This document shows, piece after piece, positions 51,871-64,000 of a DNA stretch of 64,000 nt. Position 1 is the first letter of the stretch. Each line of letters starts with the position of its first letter. The stretch lies in the NCBI GenBank assembly GCA_964035545.1, contig OZ037769.1, positions 8,490,429 to 8,554,428 of the forward strand. The letters run 5' to 3'. A model generated the notes under the pieces. It was given only the letters and a program-made list of their open reading frames with translations. It was not told where the DNA came from and made no database searches. Origin of the DNA: Bugula neritina. Lineage: Eukaryota; Bryozoa; Gymnolaemata; Cheilostomatida; Bugulidae. The translations under genes were made by a program, and so were the position numbers.

Positions 51871-54800
51871 ATGATATTCCTGAAACAAAGCAGTATAACT
51901 CTTAAAGCCTTCCTGTTACTCTACTTGATTGAGAATACAGCTGGAGGTAAGTTAAAATGATATAATATTTTACCCATTATGGTTGCTTATTTTAGATGAG
52001 ATTCTCCAAGTTTATTTAAAAAAATTTGATCTTTTTGCTTAGAAATATTTTTTTATAAATATGGCATGTATCAAATATATTTCTGCGGCAAGGATTCCTT
52101 AAAACAAGTTTTGCATTTTCTCTCAGATTTACCAGTTTATCTCTAGCTTTTTGTCTAACATATGTTTAAATTTAAAGTCAAAGTACCACCATTCCATAAT
52201 TTGGTTTCTGCATACATAAAATTATGGTATTTGCTCTGTGAAAGGGCTAATTATACCCATTTTTACAGGAAATTACATAAGCATCATTTTTCATCATTTG
52301 TTATTTAACTTAACTTTTTAGATATCTAAGTTCGAAACTATCAAATTATATACTCAAATTATAGCTTTATAGCAGTTAATGTACTTTGTTGAGAGAATAA
52401 ACCAAAAGTATATCCATCTATTTAATCAACTCTGATTTCTAGATGAAATAAATATGCAGATAAATATTCTGGTTTTGCTATTCAACTTCGGAAAAAAAAA
52501 TAAATTGTAAATTAAATGGCAGAGCTCCATTTATCTGTACCACTTGGCATCAAGTAGTTCTACAGCAATTGATATTAGATTTTTTCTTCTGACAGCAATT
52601 AAAAATGTTGCCAAAGACAAAGCAGTGAATAAAGGATCTTCACTAAGTAACAGAGGTAGTAGTGACATTAGTGTAATAGTGGATGGAGACAGAGATGGTA
52701 AGATAACTGCTACTCCATTCGACCCAGATGATACAACCAACTCCGTAGTAAAATGTACTGCGTGCTACATTTCTACTTCAACTGATGAGAACATGTGGAT
52801 AAGAATAGACCTGGCAGACAAGTACTTTATTACAGAGATCAACGTCTTTACTAGTGAGTTGTTAATAAATTGCCATATGTTGTGATAACCATTTGCTGTT
52901 TCTGTAAAACACCTTGAAGTAGACAAAATGATATATTCGACTTAATACAATGTTTGATTAATATATCAAACAAAATGCATTTGCAACAATTAAATATGTT
53001 GTTTTTAATGTTTTCTATATTTAACTGCTTTACTGTAAGTTATATATAGCCTAATGTCAACTGGGGTTTGCATCCTACTAGACGCCAAATAGCTATAACT
53101 AGTAGATCTATGTGAATTATGTTTTCTTGTTAAACATCGTAAGCATCCAGGTTATTTTGATAAAATCAATTACTGTTAATTAAAAGATCATACTTTTTTA
53201 GTTGCATTCACAAAATATATACAAAAAATCTCAACTCAATATACCAGAAAAAATGAATTAAAATATATGTGTTAATAGCACTGATATTGACGTGACCGTG
53301 GCACATGAAAAATCTGAAAAAAGAGTTGTCTTCTTTTTTTCTATATTAATATATAGAGCTTGTCGTGAAAATAAAGATTTTTTAAAAAAAATATTGTGAC
53401 CCTCTGGTAACTTCCTGAATTTAGAAAATTAGCTCATATATTTCTTTTCATGTGGACAACAGCTCACTTTTTTTAAAATTTATTTTGAAGCTCTTTTCGT
53501 AAAAAATAATCAAAAGTAAAAAATCCAAAATTTTTACAACTTGGTTCGGGGCTTGACGTGAAAGGCATTTGGACGAAGATGTCAAGGTCACCATTAATAA
53601 ATTTATTTCATCACAATTCACAATACTGCACGGAAAGTTAATAAAGTGAGCTGAAAATTAGGTTGCTAGCATATTCATATTGATATACATTATATTGATT
53701 GTTGCAGTATTATTTTTTAAATTTGTTTTGTTATCAGTTATGTTTAACTTCTTCATAGAGCTGCTGTTAGACTAAGAGTAAGACATAATATAAATATTTA
53801 TATTAGCAACAATGATAATATTAAATTAAAATTATTATTAAATTCACGGTGAAGTATCACTATCACTATGAGTATAAGTATCGTATAAATTAATTATGAG
53901 TATGAGTATCACTATGACATTAACTCAATCAGTGATTGACTATTACTATGAATATGAATATGGCTTCTAATTCTTGTAACTTTTGACTATGACGATGCTC
54001 ATGCTGATACTGATAGTGATAATCACTGCCAGCCCAAGTCTCATACTCATACTCATAGTGATACTATTACTATTAATAATTAGTATTACTATTAGTACAA
54101 CTACTAGCATTACTCATAGTTCTGATAATGATGCAGATGATAGTTTTAAAAGTTCTACTTCTACTTTTATAGTAAGCTAGATTGTATATTATGTTGAACT
54201 CGACTCATTTTTTACTACTAATTTGCTAATAGTAATACTAATAGTAATAGTAATACTAATAATAATTATAGTTGTTATAATGATAGTAATACTAATAGTA
54301 ATAATAACTATTTTAATTTGATAATTTATGTTATATAACAGCATTATCGCTTATCATTTACATTGATTCATAATATGCTTATTTTAATTTTGCTTTGTGT
54401 GTTTCGTCATGTTGTAAATTTAAGTTCGTATGGTTATTTAATGAACTAGAAAACTAGCCAAATGTTATGTAACGGTTGCAGTAATTTACTATAAACTCAG
54501 TGAAATTTAAAACCTAATTGATATTACTATGACATTGATTGTACAGAGGTAGCTAAAATATACATTAAATTACCAATAATTTTAACTCGCCAATACACTA
54601 TGAGTAGAACAATCAAATGCAATGATAGAAAATTAATTAGTCATAGCAGCCCGTTGCTTGAGGAACATTAAGCTACAGGTCTAAAATGATGTAGTTTTCT
54701 GATCCCTTATATAACAAAATAATTTTTTTAAACTGGTTCAATACTTTTATTATAAACACGCTTATCAAAGTAACATGTTTTTGATGTACAGTGATGTGAA

Positions 54801-57800
54801 AAAGTTTAAGGACGCTTGCAGAAATTTCCATGTATCTTGTTTAATAGGCATTTCTTGTGTGTTCTTAATATTTTCCTGCAAGTTCTATATATTAAAATGA
54901 CCCTTAGAATGTGTTCTACAGTTTCCACCTATTAATTTTTACTGTTGTTATGTTATCCACCTATTTTCGGGCCAACTACACAAGCAGTTAGCGAAGCGCA
55001 ACTCCTGTATTTTTATGTAACCAAAGTTTATCGCTTTTTTTACCACAAAAAGCTAAATAGTGAAATTTGACTTTGTGCATGGCATCATGTTATCATAAAG
55101 TATGACTTCCCTTTATAATTTGAAATCTGTCATTTAGTTGTGAGCTTTTACATGGTGTCCACTTGGCTGCTGCGCATAGACAAAATGAGAGCTGCAAATC
55201 TTACTTCAGAAGCAAGGTTTGTAATAATTTTCTTGCATAAGGAGGGATATTCAATTAGGAAAATATCTGAAAAGGTTGGCAAAGCAAAGACAACTGTACA
55301 TCAAATTATCAAGAAGTTTATGGAGACTGGCAGTGTAGCAGATGGACCTAAAAGTGGACGACTAAAAATAAGCACACCGAGAGATTACAAGGTTCTCATT
55401 GGGATCAGCAAAAAGGATTGCCATAAAACAAGTCATGAGTTGGCAAGGAAGGGTCAGAATCAACAAGAACACCAGCTTAGACATTTCTGATGAGGTAAGA
55501 TTGCTGAGCCTTGGTTTACATGGCCGCAAAGCAAGAGGAAGCCTCTACCAACCGAGAAGCAGCAAAAAAACCGTTTACGGTGGGCCAGGGAGTATGGTAG
55601 TTAGACAGTGAATGATTAGAAAAAAAGTAATTATTTCAGATGAATCCATATTTAATGTGAATAGTCATCCTGAAAAGATTGTGTTAGAAGATACCAGTAT
55701 GAGAAATATAGCCGCCAATGTATACTTAGAACAATTAGGCACTCTATAATCAGTGTTATGTTTTGGGGTTGTATAACATCAAAAGGTGTAGGTGGACTCA
55801 GTATTTGCTCTGGAATGATGTTAGTAGTTAGTACCCAAAAATATATAAATAATCTCAATGCTAAACTTCTTCCAATTATAAAAACCTTTTTTCCAGATGT
55901 AATTTACATATTTCAAGATGACAATGCACCATGTCATTGGTCGAAGAGTGTTAAAGAGTGAATAAAAAAGTAGACGGTCTCAACGCTCAACTGGCAAGCA
56001 CGAAGCCCTGACTTGAACCCTATGAAATATTATGATTAAGAATGGCTAAAAAAGTCTTCTCAAAGAAGCCAGCAACTAAGGTGACACTCACAGAGTCTGT
56101 AATTCATGCATGGCATCATGTCATGACTGAAAATGAGTTGGAGAAGCTGTACGAGTCGATGCCTCGTCACTGTCGACTTCTGATTAGGAATAAAGGCTGG
56201 CCAACAAAATGTTGACACTAAAATTAAGTGCACTGTGTGTTGCAATGCTGCTATAAGGTGTATAACAAACCCCATAAAATATTTTTCTATATTTTAAGTA
56301 AAATATTCTGATGTCATACAGTGCACACAAATTGTAAGAACATCGAATAATTCCCATATACGGATAGTATTTCAATGTTTCACCCAAAATTTGAAAAAAA
56401 TATAAAAAGAGACAGTAATAATTTATATAAATGAGATGAGGAGATCTTAGGGATCATTTTGATAGGCATCATGCCTATGGAAATGTTTTTGTTATGTCTT
56501 AAAATTAACTTGGAACATTACTATTATGAAAAACAGTAAGGCGTCCTTAAACTTTTTCACAGCACTGTATATTCTATTAAAGAAGCAATCACATCAGGTT
56601 TTCAATTTGTATGTTGTACAAAGTTTATTATGGTGACAAGTTATTAAATTATATGGTTCAGCTTTGTAAAGTAAAGCTGATAAAATAAAAACAATTATGT
56701 GATTGTTTTACTGCTATATATTAAATTTAAATGAGTTGAATAATATCCTAGTGCAGTGAATTAGATATTTTTTTAGCTTTGGTACACCTGTTTGTTATAG
56801 GCTAACATTCCACCAATAGAAGAATGGTGCAAGTAGAAGAAATTTCAGGCGCAGAAAGCTAAGGAGCAGTCAGAATGCTGCCAGAGTTGTGAAGAGGCTC
56901 TTGAAAAAGCTGAATTTCAATAATGACATGAAATTCGTAACAGATCACCCTGGTGTATTTGAACTGACATAGCCAGCAGAGTTCTCGAAGTCACATACAA
57001 CAGCTATTTACATCATCATGGTTAGCTTAAATTTAATTCCTATATCAGTCTCTAATATATAGTTTGATATCTGCTGTAAATTTGCTTAAGGAGCATACAC
57101 ATAACCAAAACTGAGTTACACTATAGTATTTGTTCTTGAATATATTTACCAAGATAAGTAGATTTGCTAATTCATTAACAGTAAAATTATAATGATACAA
57201 CAATTTTTCCTTTAGATGATTCAACCAATAACACAAAACACTACAACATGGTTTTGCAGTTATAGAGTATTAATTTTCTGGCTCTTTCCAAATCTTCATA
57301 GAAGGCAAAGAAAACCACCGTCAGCTTGCCTTTATAACTGAGTGCACGCGTCTTCCACCTACAGATGATGATAAACAATTTGCTGGTGTGGAACTTTCTA
57401 ATTTTGTTTACAATGAAGATAGATTATAGGACATTATTCTTTATGTAAAGATTGTCAAGTTTTGTTATAATTAAGAACAGTTTTAGTTTCAATAAATCGG
57501 TTCACTATTATGGACATCATTGCACAAACATTTTAATCTTTACTATCTACAAAGGTATCTGATGGACTACTTGAAAATACAAAACTATGCTCCAGATACA
57601 CAATGAACTGACCAGCAAAGTTAAAATGAGTTGGAGATGTAGAACATGATATCTTGTTCAAGGCTTTTCCCTGCTGTTGGAACCTTCTACTTCAGAACAC
57701 TGAATTGAACAAACATATGTAGATGTATGAAACTTTGCAAACAATAATAATGTGAAATTAGTTGCTAAGTATTACATTGCTAATAAATACAGCATTGTGT

Positions 57801-60800
57801 AATGTTTTATTTAATTTTTTTGGAGCCATTTGATCTATAGGCCTGCATAGTATTTACTATATTATAACTAATAAATTGCAGACACATTATGTCAGACCAG
57901 TTTCCATTTAAATAGAATCGTGTAGGCTATCAAATTTGTAGAAGTAAAAACCCGCATTCTTATTGAGTAAAATACTTGCCTTTTTTTTCATGATGCCTCT
58001 ACTGCTAAAAAGAGAAGTTTTTATCAATACAGCTCCATCAATCTGTATCCTGATGAAGCTAGTAGTTTAGGAACATTTGTGGCGGGGAGTGTAGGCTGAG
58101 CTGCAGTATAGGAAGAACCCCAACATATGTAATCTATTCAGCACATTATATGTATATTTATTCAAAAAAGAATTTAGAAAATGCTTTATGAAGCATGAAC
58201 AAAGTAAAAATTAATGCTGGTGAAAGTAATATTATTACACCCATTAGAATTACTAGCAGCTATAGCATTAAAATTATGTATTTTTATAAAAATGTGTCTA
58301 ATTTATGCTACAAAGTTATTACTGCCAAAGGTTACAAAATTTACCAGTCACATTCATGCAGCTGGCGGAGAATAACTAACTTTCACATGCAATAAATACA
58401 ATTAGTAGCTCAATCTAAAACTAATGCGCTATTAAATGTTAGGAGTATAAGTTATAGTTATTCTAAGGAATAATTGCAAAAAAAGTTACTTAGAGGAATT
58501 TAACTCTTATTATAACGTAATTATCTTCCAAGATATATTACAACATCACTACTTGGATGCATACAATGTCATATTTATATTGGCATCAACATAATTTTCA
58601 ATAATTTCCAATCTATTAACTTGAGCATTATGATTGTGATTATTTTATAAATAAGGCGATGATTAGGCACTGTTGGTATTTTGGTTCAATTTATTAATAG
58701 CTGTAACAGGCAGAGTTGTAAATAACATGGATATATCAAAATTCCAATGGGTATAGTACTCTAACACAACATTGATACTAATAATTGTAGCCACTTACTC
58801 TTAGAGTTGGTGAATAATGATACAGTCATAACAATCTGAATTTCAATCAGCATTAGAGATAGGCTGACTGCTTTATAATATTATAGTTATGTCAAATTGA
58901 ATTTATTCACTATAACTATAAAATTTATGATTATAATTATAAATTAAAATAATTTAAATATTATATAATATATTGATAATTATTGGAATCATAATTATAT
59001 TTATTGTTATGATCATTATGATTATAATTATTTAATATTATCTTTGTATTTAGAGTTGTTCCTTAAATTTAAAGTTGTTTAAGTTTTATAAATTTATTAT
59101 AATTATATTACTGTATAAGTATTGCTATTAGTATTAGTATAATTAAATTATTATAATTTATATTTTATTATTTATATTATTATTTATTTTACTTTTTATT
59201 TTAAGACCAGCAGTTCAAATTAATACTGGTGTCGTTTGCTTTATATTATAACTTACAAGTATAACTATTAACATAATAATTTTACATTTGTTATTAGTAT
59301 TACTATGAATATAAATATTTATATTAATATAAATATAGCTATTGGTATAACTTATACTTATAGTTATAACTAATATTATAAGTATTAGTTTCGAAACTGA
59401 TCCTGCTCCGTAACATTAACATACTGATACTGTCATATGATTATCATTATGACTAATAATAGTATTAATAAATATAACCATTGAATATTATTAATAATAG
59501 TTCACCAATAGGCGATAGTCATAGACTTAGAGTTAGAGTGAAAGTCATAGACATAGACTAGTGATACTCATACTGATACTGTGATTCAGTTTCACTGATT
59601 CAGTTACAAATTTTAAAACTTGGTTTTACGTAGACAACTACTAACCTATAATTCATCACAAAACGGTTGAAAATCATCATTTACTGCATATTAAGAGTAA
59701 TTTTCTGGTAGTGTGGTCGACATGATAATTGAAATTAAAATAGGGAAAATAATTATTTTGTGATTTACAGCAAGTTACAAACTAGCGAAATGGAATAGTC
59801 CATTTGAAAACAGTCAAATTAGTTACCTTTCTTGATGTTGCGTAGCTAACGTTAGTTATTAGTAGCCGCCCGAAGAGTAACATTCATGTGATTTGAACTA
59901 CGAATAACGAGAATCTGTGACAAACCCGCTTCTTAATAACTTTACGCGATATAAACTCACGCTACAATAGGGCTATTTTGCCATCCCCACGTCAGAATAG
60001 GACACGGAGGGCACGCTCGCGGGCAAGTCTGGGCAAGTCCAAGACACCTAATATGACCACTTTTACTTACATTTTTTTAGTGTTTTCGTATAAGAAATTG
60101 AATAAAATGCTGATAAAACAGTTGAAAAGCATGCAAACTTTTGCTCAAATGTAATAAATAACCTGGAAGCTTACCGCCTTTAAGGAAATAGTCAGCATTC
60201 GTATGTAGATATAATATATTTTGTAGTTCTTGCTAAAGAGTTAGTTATAGTTGCTAGATGCTACAGTGCTTTCATCAATTTATATTCATAGTAGTTGTGC
60301 CATATAAATCAACAATGCAATACATTACAAGTCAGCACCATCTTATCACACACCATGGCATATCATTATGACACTGCAAAATATAATAATGTAGTATTTT
60401 ACAAGACTTTGGTTGATTTAATAAATTAAGATGTATATACAAAAAACTATTTTATATATGCAAAGCACTGCTCATATAGTGAGTATTTATTTTAGTACCA
60501 ATTTGCATGTATAAAGAAAGAATTTATTGTATAAGCCTAGTTTTTGCAGCACTTCTAAAATTTAAAAGATAAGAATTTAATACCCCGTTATTACCTTGAT
60601 CTATGAAACAATCTCACACTGTGAAAGTATGTGGTGAAATACGTATTTTATTCTAATCTTTAAAGTCTGATACAGGATTGTGTTAGTCACTATAAATAAT
60701 AAACCTATAATAAGTTATTTATAGCAGTGTTGTCAAATTTTTTTTGTTCAGATTAAATAAAGCAAAGCATGCCATCTGTAAATGTTATGTTTTACAATTT

Positions 60801-63800
60801 ACAGGCAACCAGTTTGTTGCAATGACGAGAATAAACATACTAATTAAACCTGACACCGTCAATGTGAATCCAGTCGATCAAAAGAGTTCCTGGAACAGTG
60901 TTTATTATGAAGAAACTGGATTAACTGAATGGAATGCTAACATCAGACCAGCTTTACTCTGTCTGTATGTTGCTGTGGTGAGAGAATCTTCTGGCGGATT
61001 AACTCTCTCAGAAGTTGAGGTGTTTGGATATGGTGAGTAGAGTAATATACTGATATATGTTCTTATTTAGCACTTTACATAATAAATATGAGCGAAGACT
61101 TTAGTGAAAAAATAAAGACTAAAATTGCTTCCAATATATTTACATATGTAAGCAACTATTGTATACAATAATAAAATTGAAAAAGCTTCTATGCATTGTC
61201 AAAGTATTTTTAATAAAGTATGATTAGCTAACGGTTTGAAACAACAAAAATTCCGCTAAGCTGTTGATTATTAGTTATTTACCGATTAGAACGCCTTAAA
61301 CATCATAGATTGCTACAGAATTCCATCTCAATAGCAAAATGTATTACAATAGTATCTTATGTTGTATAAATAATGACAGAAGATGAGTGATACAGATATA
61401 AAAGTGGACAATTAATAGATATTTAGAAATTTTCATATGCCTGTATACAAAATAGAAGATATTGTAGTTATTATAATATGCTCGTACTATATGATCTAAT
61501 GAAGTATATACCTATATATGTATTTAATAAACAAAAGTGGTTCAAAATTATCGTATAGTTTATTTTCATGGTGAAAAACCTATGAATGAAAATTCAAATT
61601 ATTTTGTAAGTACATAAAGTGCATTATTGCAAATTGTTAATTTAAGAATTAAGTATTAATTTAATTTTTGTTGCAAGTTTCAACTGCTTACAGCTCTAAC
61701 CGATTTTAAACCAAAGAACCTAAAAATTAGCCAGACTTTAACATCTGAATGTGTGAGACTAGACTGGGATCATCCGTATACAGATACAGAAGCTTATAAC
61801 TATCAGGTATAAGTATATGTTGTTAATTGTGTTATTAATTAGGATGCTGATACAAGTCAATGAAGTTTATCGGGCTCTTTGAAGTACAAAGTCAAGATAA
61901 TTGTAATTAAAATGACCGCCTAAATTTTGTCAAAAAGAAATATCAGTATTGCTGCTCTCCAAGCGACTCGACTAGCAGGAGCTGGTACTATCAAACTGGC
62001 AGCTTACACGTTTTGCTGGTTTGGTAAATCACCAGAAAAAACCTAGACTTCACAGAAATGGCTTTGCCATTGCAAATCGACTTCTTCACAGTTGCCAAAC
62101 CCGTTATGCTGTCAGTGAGCGCCTATCCGTACTCCGAGTCAACACAAAGCAAGGAGATCTCCTTGTCTTTGGTGCCTATGCACAAACACTTGGAGCAAAT
62201 CCTGATGTTGAAGATTTATCCTACAATCAGCTTGAGTATACTGTTGGAAAGACATTACTTTCTGAGAGTATTATTCTGTTGGGAGACATAAATGCTAGGG
62301 TGGGTATGGACTACATGTCCTGGCCTGAATGCCTTGGAAAATTTGGTGTTGGTAAAATAAATGATAATGGTCTGCAACTCTTGGAATTCTGCAGCAGAAA
62401 CAATTTATTCATTACAAACAGTTTTTTTCTTGGCAAACAACACAGAAAAGTATCTTGGTGCCACCCTGGCTCCAAGACTTGGCACCAACTTGACTTTGTA
62501 ATTACTAGCCAAAAACAGCGATTGGAAGTACTGAATACACGCACCTACCACAGTGCCGACTGTGACACTAATTACAGCCTTGTTGTGTCATTGATGGTAT
62601 TACAGGTTAAGTCATATTATTGCCAGTGTAGAAAGTCTATGCTATGTCTATTAGTTACTATATGTTGATGATGCTGCACTTTGTTCATCATTCCCTGAAC
62701 AGCTTCAAAACTTTTGAAACAGCTTTAGTGATGCGTGTAATATTTTTTGAGCTAATCATAAGTTGAAAAAATACTGTGACCCTCTTACAATCTCAAAGGA
62801 CCTATGCGTTTACCATCAATCAGACTCAGCTTGAGGATGTTGATAAATTTACTTATCTTGGTTCTAATCTCACTAAGAACACCACAGTTGACCAAGAAAT
62901 ATTAATCAAATTAGGAAAGGCTGCTACTCTATTTGGGCGCCTAAACAACTAAGTGTAGATAAACAGACATCGTCGATCTTAGCATCTGCACCAAAGTTAG
63001 GGTCTATGAAGCGTGTGCTCTCAGCATTTTTCTTTATGGATCAGAAACTTGGGCAACATATCGACGCCAAAAATCAAAACTCAGTGCTTTTTACACCAGA
63101 AGCTTAAGGTGCATTTTTGGTAAAAGCTGGAAAAACAAGATGACAAATACAGATGTTTTTTAACTCACAGGTTCAGGTCTTTTTTCCTCATAGTTAAAAT
63201 TTCTTTGCCTTTGCTGAACTAGTCACTTAAACCGAATGCCAAAGCACCGCATTCCACACATCGTGTTTCATGGCGCATTGTCAGAAGAATCCCGTCAAAC
63301 TGGGAGATCTTATTTAGAATTTAAAGATGTCTTAAAGCGAGATCTTGAAGACTCCAATATAATTCCCAGCAGTTTTACCACACTTTCCTATGATCGTGCT
63401 GAATGGAGGCAAAACCTTCATACTGGACAGAAATTTGACTCAGATAACAACGCTAATTGAGTCTTACGGCCAACGTGCAAGACACCAGCACTAAAGATGC
63501 TATGCATTGTCAACACTGAAAGATGCTTGCTAAACAACTAAGCTCTTAAATTGTATGAAAAGTTAAAATGATTTTAAAATTATTTTTGATAGGTATATAA
63601 ACTGTTGTTTAGTTGACTCAAATTCTTACAACTATATAACCATTTCTGCAGCAAAAAACTTTCAACTAATTATCTCATAAACCCTGTTTTCTCAAGTTAT
63701 ACAAGCTAATTTTTTATACATACTGCCTATTGATGTAAAAAAAACTACACCTATACTTAATTATTTTAGTTTTCATGTGGAACTTCTCCATGGGGATCAT

Positions 63801-63917
63801 TCGGAAGTAGTACTTATGTCACTATGTGTGGTCTGATGCTGGCTGTAGGCGAAAGGTGTAGTGTCAGAGTTGATGATGTTATTGAAACTGAAGCACATAA
63901 AACCCTACAGTGTTCAG
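51871..63917 (+). CDS. Gene C: second FTP/FN3 receptor, probably an RPTP (partial, 5' five exons)
   Basis: Five exons chain in phase: 51,871-51,946; 52,596-52,853; 60,805-61,032; 61,694-61,806; 63,770-63,917 (823 nt, about 274 residues). Their phases equal those of gene B exons 1-5, and the fifth exon has the identical length of 148 nt. The product starts with a signal peptide (LKAFLLLYLIENTAG), then the FTP domain and FN3 domain 1. The rest lies beyond the window, so phosphatase domains are inferred from paralogy only. Introns are swollen by a Tc1 copy (intron 2) and a LINE fragment (intron 4). The last donor (gtctag) is weak. Confidence 0.75.
52596..61032 (+). CDS. Gene C exons 2-3: divergent FTP domain
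   Basis: Exon 2 (52,596-52,853) encodes NVAKDKAVNKGSS, ISVIVDGDRDG, KCTACY and NMWIRIDLADKYFITEINVF. Exon 3 (60,805-61,032) ends LCLYVAVVRESSGGLTLSEV then EVFGY. The frame of conserved positions (VDGD, C..C, W.R.DL, I..I.V, LT..EVEV.G) is shared with gene B, but most other residues differ. An intron of about 7.95 kb separates the exons. Confidence 0.7.
53790..54330. repeat. Low-complexity TAATAGTAATAC / ATGAGTATAAGT tract
   Basis: Imperfect short repeats of the ACTATNAGTAT and TAATAGTAA types in gene C intron 2. The open frame at 53,983-54,180 is a product of this composition. Confidence 0.8.
54789..56567 (+). mobile_element. Tc1-type DNA transposon with intact ends, 1,779 bp
   Basis: Terminal inverted repeats CAGTGATGTGAAAAAGTTTA.. 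and, at the right end, the complement of CAGTGCTGTGAAAAAGTTTA.. match over about 27 bp with one change. TA flanks both sides (54,787-54,788 and 56,568-56,569). A decayed transposase lies inside in the + orientation. Confidence 0.93.
55185..56215 (+). pseudogene. Tc1-family transposase (decayed)
   Basis: The N-terminal helix-turn-helix is readable from MRAANLTSEARF through RKISEKVGKAKTTVHQIIKK. Later pieces are in other frames: GLHGRKARGS; ISDESIFNV (first catalytic Asp); VMFWGCITSKGVGGLS; FQDDNAPCHWSK (second Asp); SPDLNPMK, where the usual catalytic Glu of NPIE is Lys; and MPRHCRLLIRNKGWPTKC at the end. Multiple frameshifts and the lost acidic residue make it inactive. Confidence 0.88.
56810..57000 (+). 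pseudogene. Unidentified coding relic, possibly P2X7-intracellular-domain-like
   Basis: Broken frames read NIPPIEEWCK, KEQSECCQSCEEALEKAEF and MKFVTDHPGVFEL. The WC..CC spacing followed by a TDHPGF-like motif resembles the Cys-rich intracellular domain of P2X7-type proteins that is widespread in invertebrate genomes. Several stops interrupt it. A second piece at about 57,290-57,425 (AFITECTRLPPTDDDKQFAG) may or may not belong. Confidence 0.3.
57430..60804 (+). other. Gene C intron 2, right part
   Basis: No gene seen. Bases 58,860-59,570 are AT-rich low-complexity DNA. Bases about 59,850-60,060 are distinctly GC-richer with several CpGs and hold a p53-type palindrome at 60,021-60,040. Confidence 0.5.
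60021..60040. promoter_or_regulatory. Perfect match to the p53-family response-element consensus
   Basis: GGGCAAGTCT followed directly by GGGCAAGTCC: two RRRCWWGYYY half sites with no spacer. It lies in the only GC-rich patch of gene C intron 2. Function is untested; CAAG cores usually bind less well than CATG cores. Confidence 0.35.
61694..63917 (+). CDS. Gene C exons 4-5: FN3 domain 1
   Basis: Exon 4 (61,694-61,806) encodes TDFKPKNLKISQTLTSECVR and LDWDHPYTDTEAYNYQ, parallel to gene B exon 4. Exon 5 (63,770-63,917) encodes GERCSVRVDDVIETEAHKTL and QCS, parallel to CSVRVKDK in gene B exon 5. Phases are 1-0 and 0-1. Confidence 0.7.
61905..63465 (+). mobile_element. Internally deleted LINE (RTE-like) fragment in gene C intron 4
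   Basis: Bases 61,940-62,600 encode an AP-type endonuclease: ALQATRLAGAGTIKLAAYTF, then GDINARVGMDY, FGVGKINDNGLQLLEFCSRN and SKTWHQLDFVI. The reading then jumps to the RT catalytic region (YVDDAALCSSFPEQLQ near 62,650) and the C-terminal part (KFTYLGSNLTKNTT, LYGSETWATYRRQKS, HRIPHIVFHGALSEE, DRAEWRQ). The RT fingers and most of the palm are missing, and stops and frameshifts occur. It is dead and inserted in the sense direction. Confidence 0.82.
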
Positions 63918-64000
63918 GTCTAGATTTTATATTCAATTTTCTAATTTTTTATATAAGCCAATCAAATGCAACATGCTCTAATAGAAAGTTAGATGCATTT

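Noticed and set aside
53983-54180. Hydrophobic Ile/Leu/Met-rich open frame that could pass as a membrane peptide
   Set aside because: It comes from a TAATAG/ATACTC low-complexity tract in gene C intron 2.

Overview
The window is nuclear DNA from an animal. It has many small GT-AG exons in AT-rich introns, extracellular receptor domains, and metazoan retroelements of the BEL/Pao, Gypsy, RTE-like LINE and Tc1 types. The lectin-like and PAN domains and the element mix suggest an invertebrate, perhaps a lophotrochozoan, but the species cannot be fixed from sequence alone.

The core is a tandem array of receptor-type protein tyrosine phosphatase (RPTP) genes on the + strand. Gene A survives only as two damaged 3' exons (about 11,277-11,726). 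Gene B (13,617-42,868) looks complete. I could chain 38 coding exons whose splice phases all agree, giving 5,016 nt and 1,671 residues: signal peptide, fucolectin/F5-8C-type (FTP) domain, seven fibronectin type III (FN3) domains, a membrane-proximal region with a basic cleavage motif, one transmembrane helix, an apparently active phosphatase domain D1 and a pseudophosphatase domain D2. Gene C (51,871 to the window edge) repeats the plan for its first five exons and runs off the right end. The A-B and B-C spacers are also similar, so the repeat unit includes flanking DNA.

On the left, a relic BEL/Pao pol (1-2,064) lies next to a minus-strand gene (exons between 5,486 and 2,133) encoding a signal peptide, a PAN/apple-like domain and a Cys-rich segment. 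That gene continues off the left edge. The region 5,500-11,100 is AT-rich, with rearranged direct and inverted repeats and no gene I can support.

Two related Gypsy-type LTR elements, both antisense to the receptors, interrupt the array. One is in intron 22 of gene B (27,668-35,788; TSD ATAT) and one is between B and C (43,463-50,947; TSD CTAT). Both have LTRs, gag, pol and an extra ORF downstream of pol with a C2H2 finger. Both are damaged, and the first carries a nested 756-bp TIR element. Gene C introns hold a dead Tc1 copy with intact ends and an internally deleted LINE.

The most unusual signals are at splice sites. The exon 1 donor of gene B sits in a 42-bp, in-frame, three-copy repeat. 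The exon 25 donor sits in a 17-bp repeat with four copies of the donor. The exon 23 donor overlaps the end of a ~420-bp foldback element.
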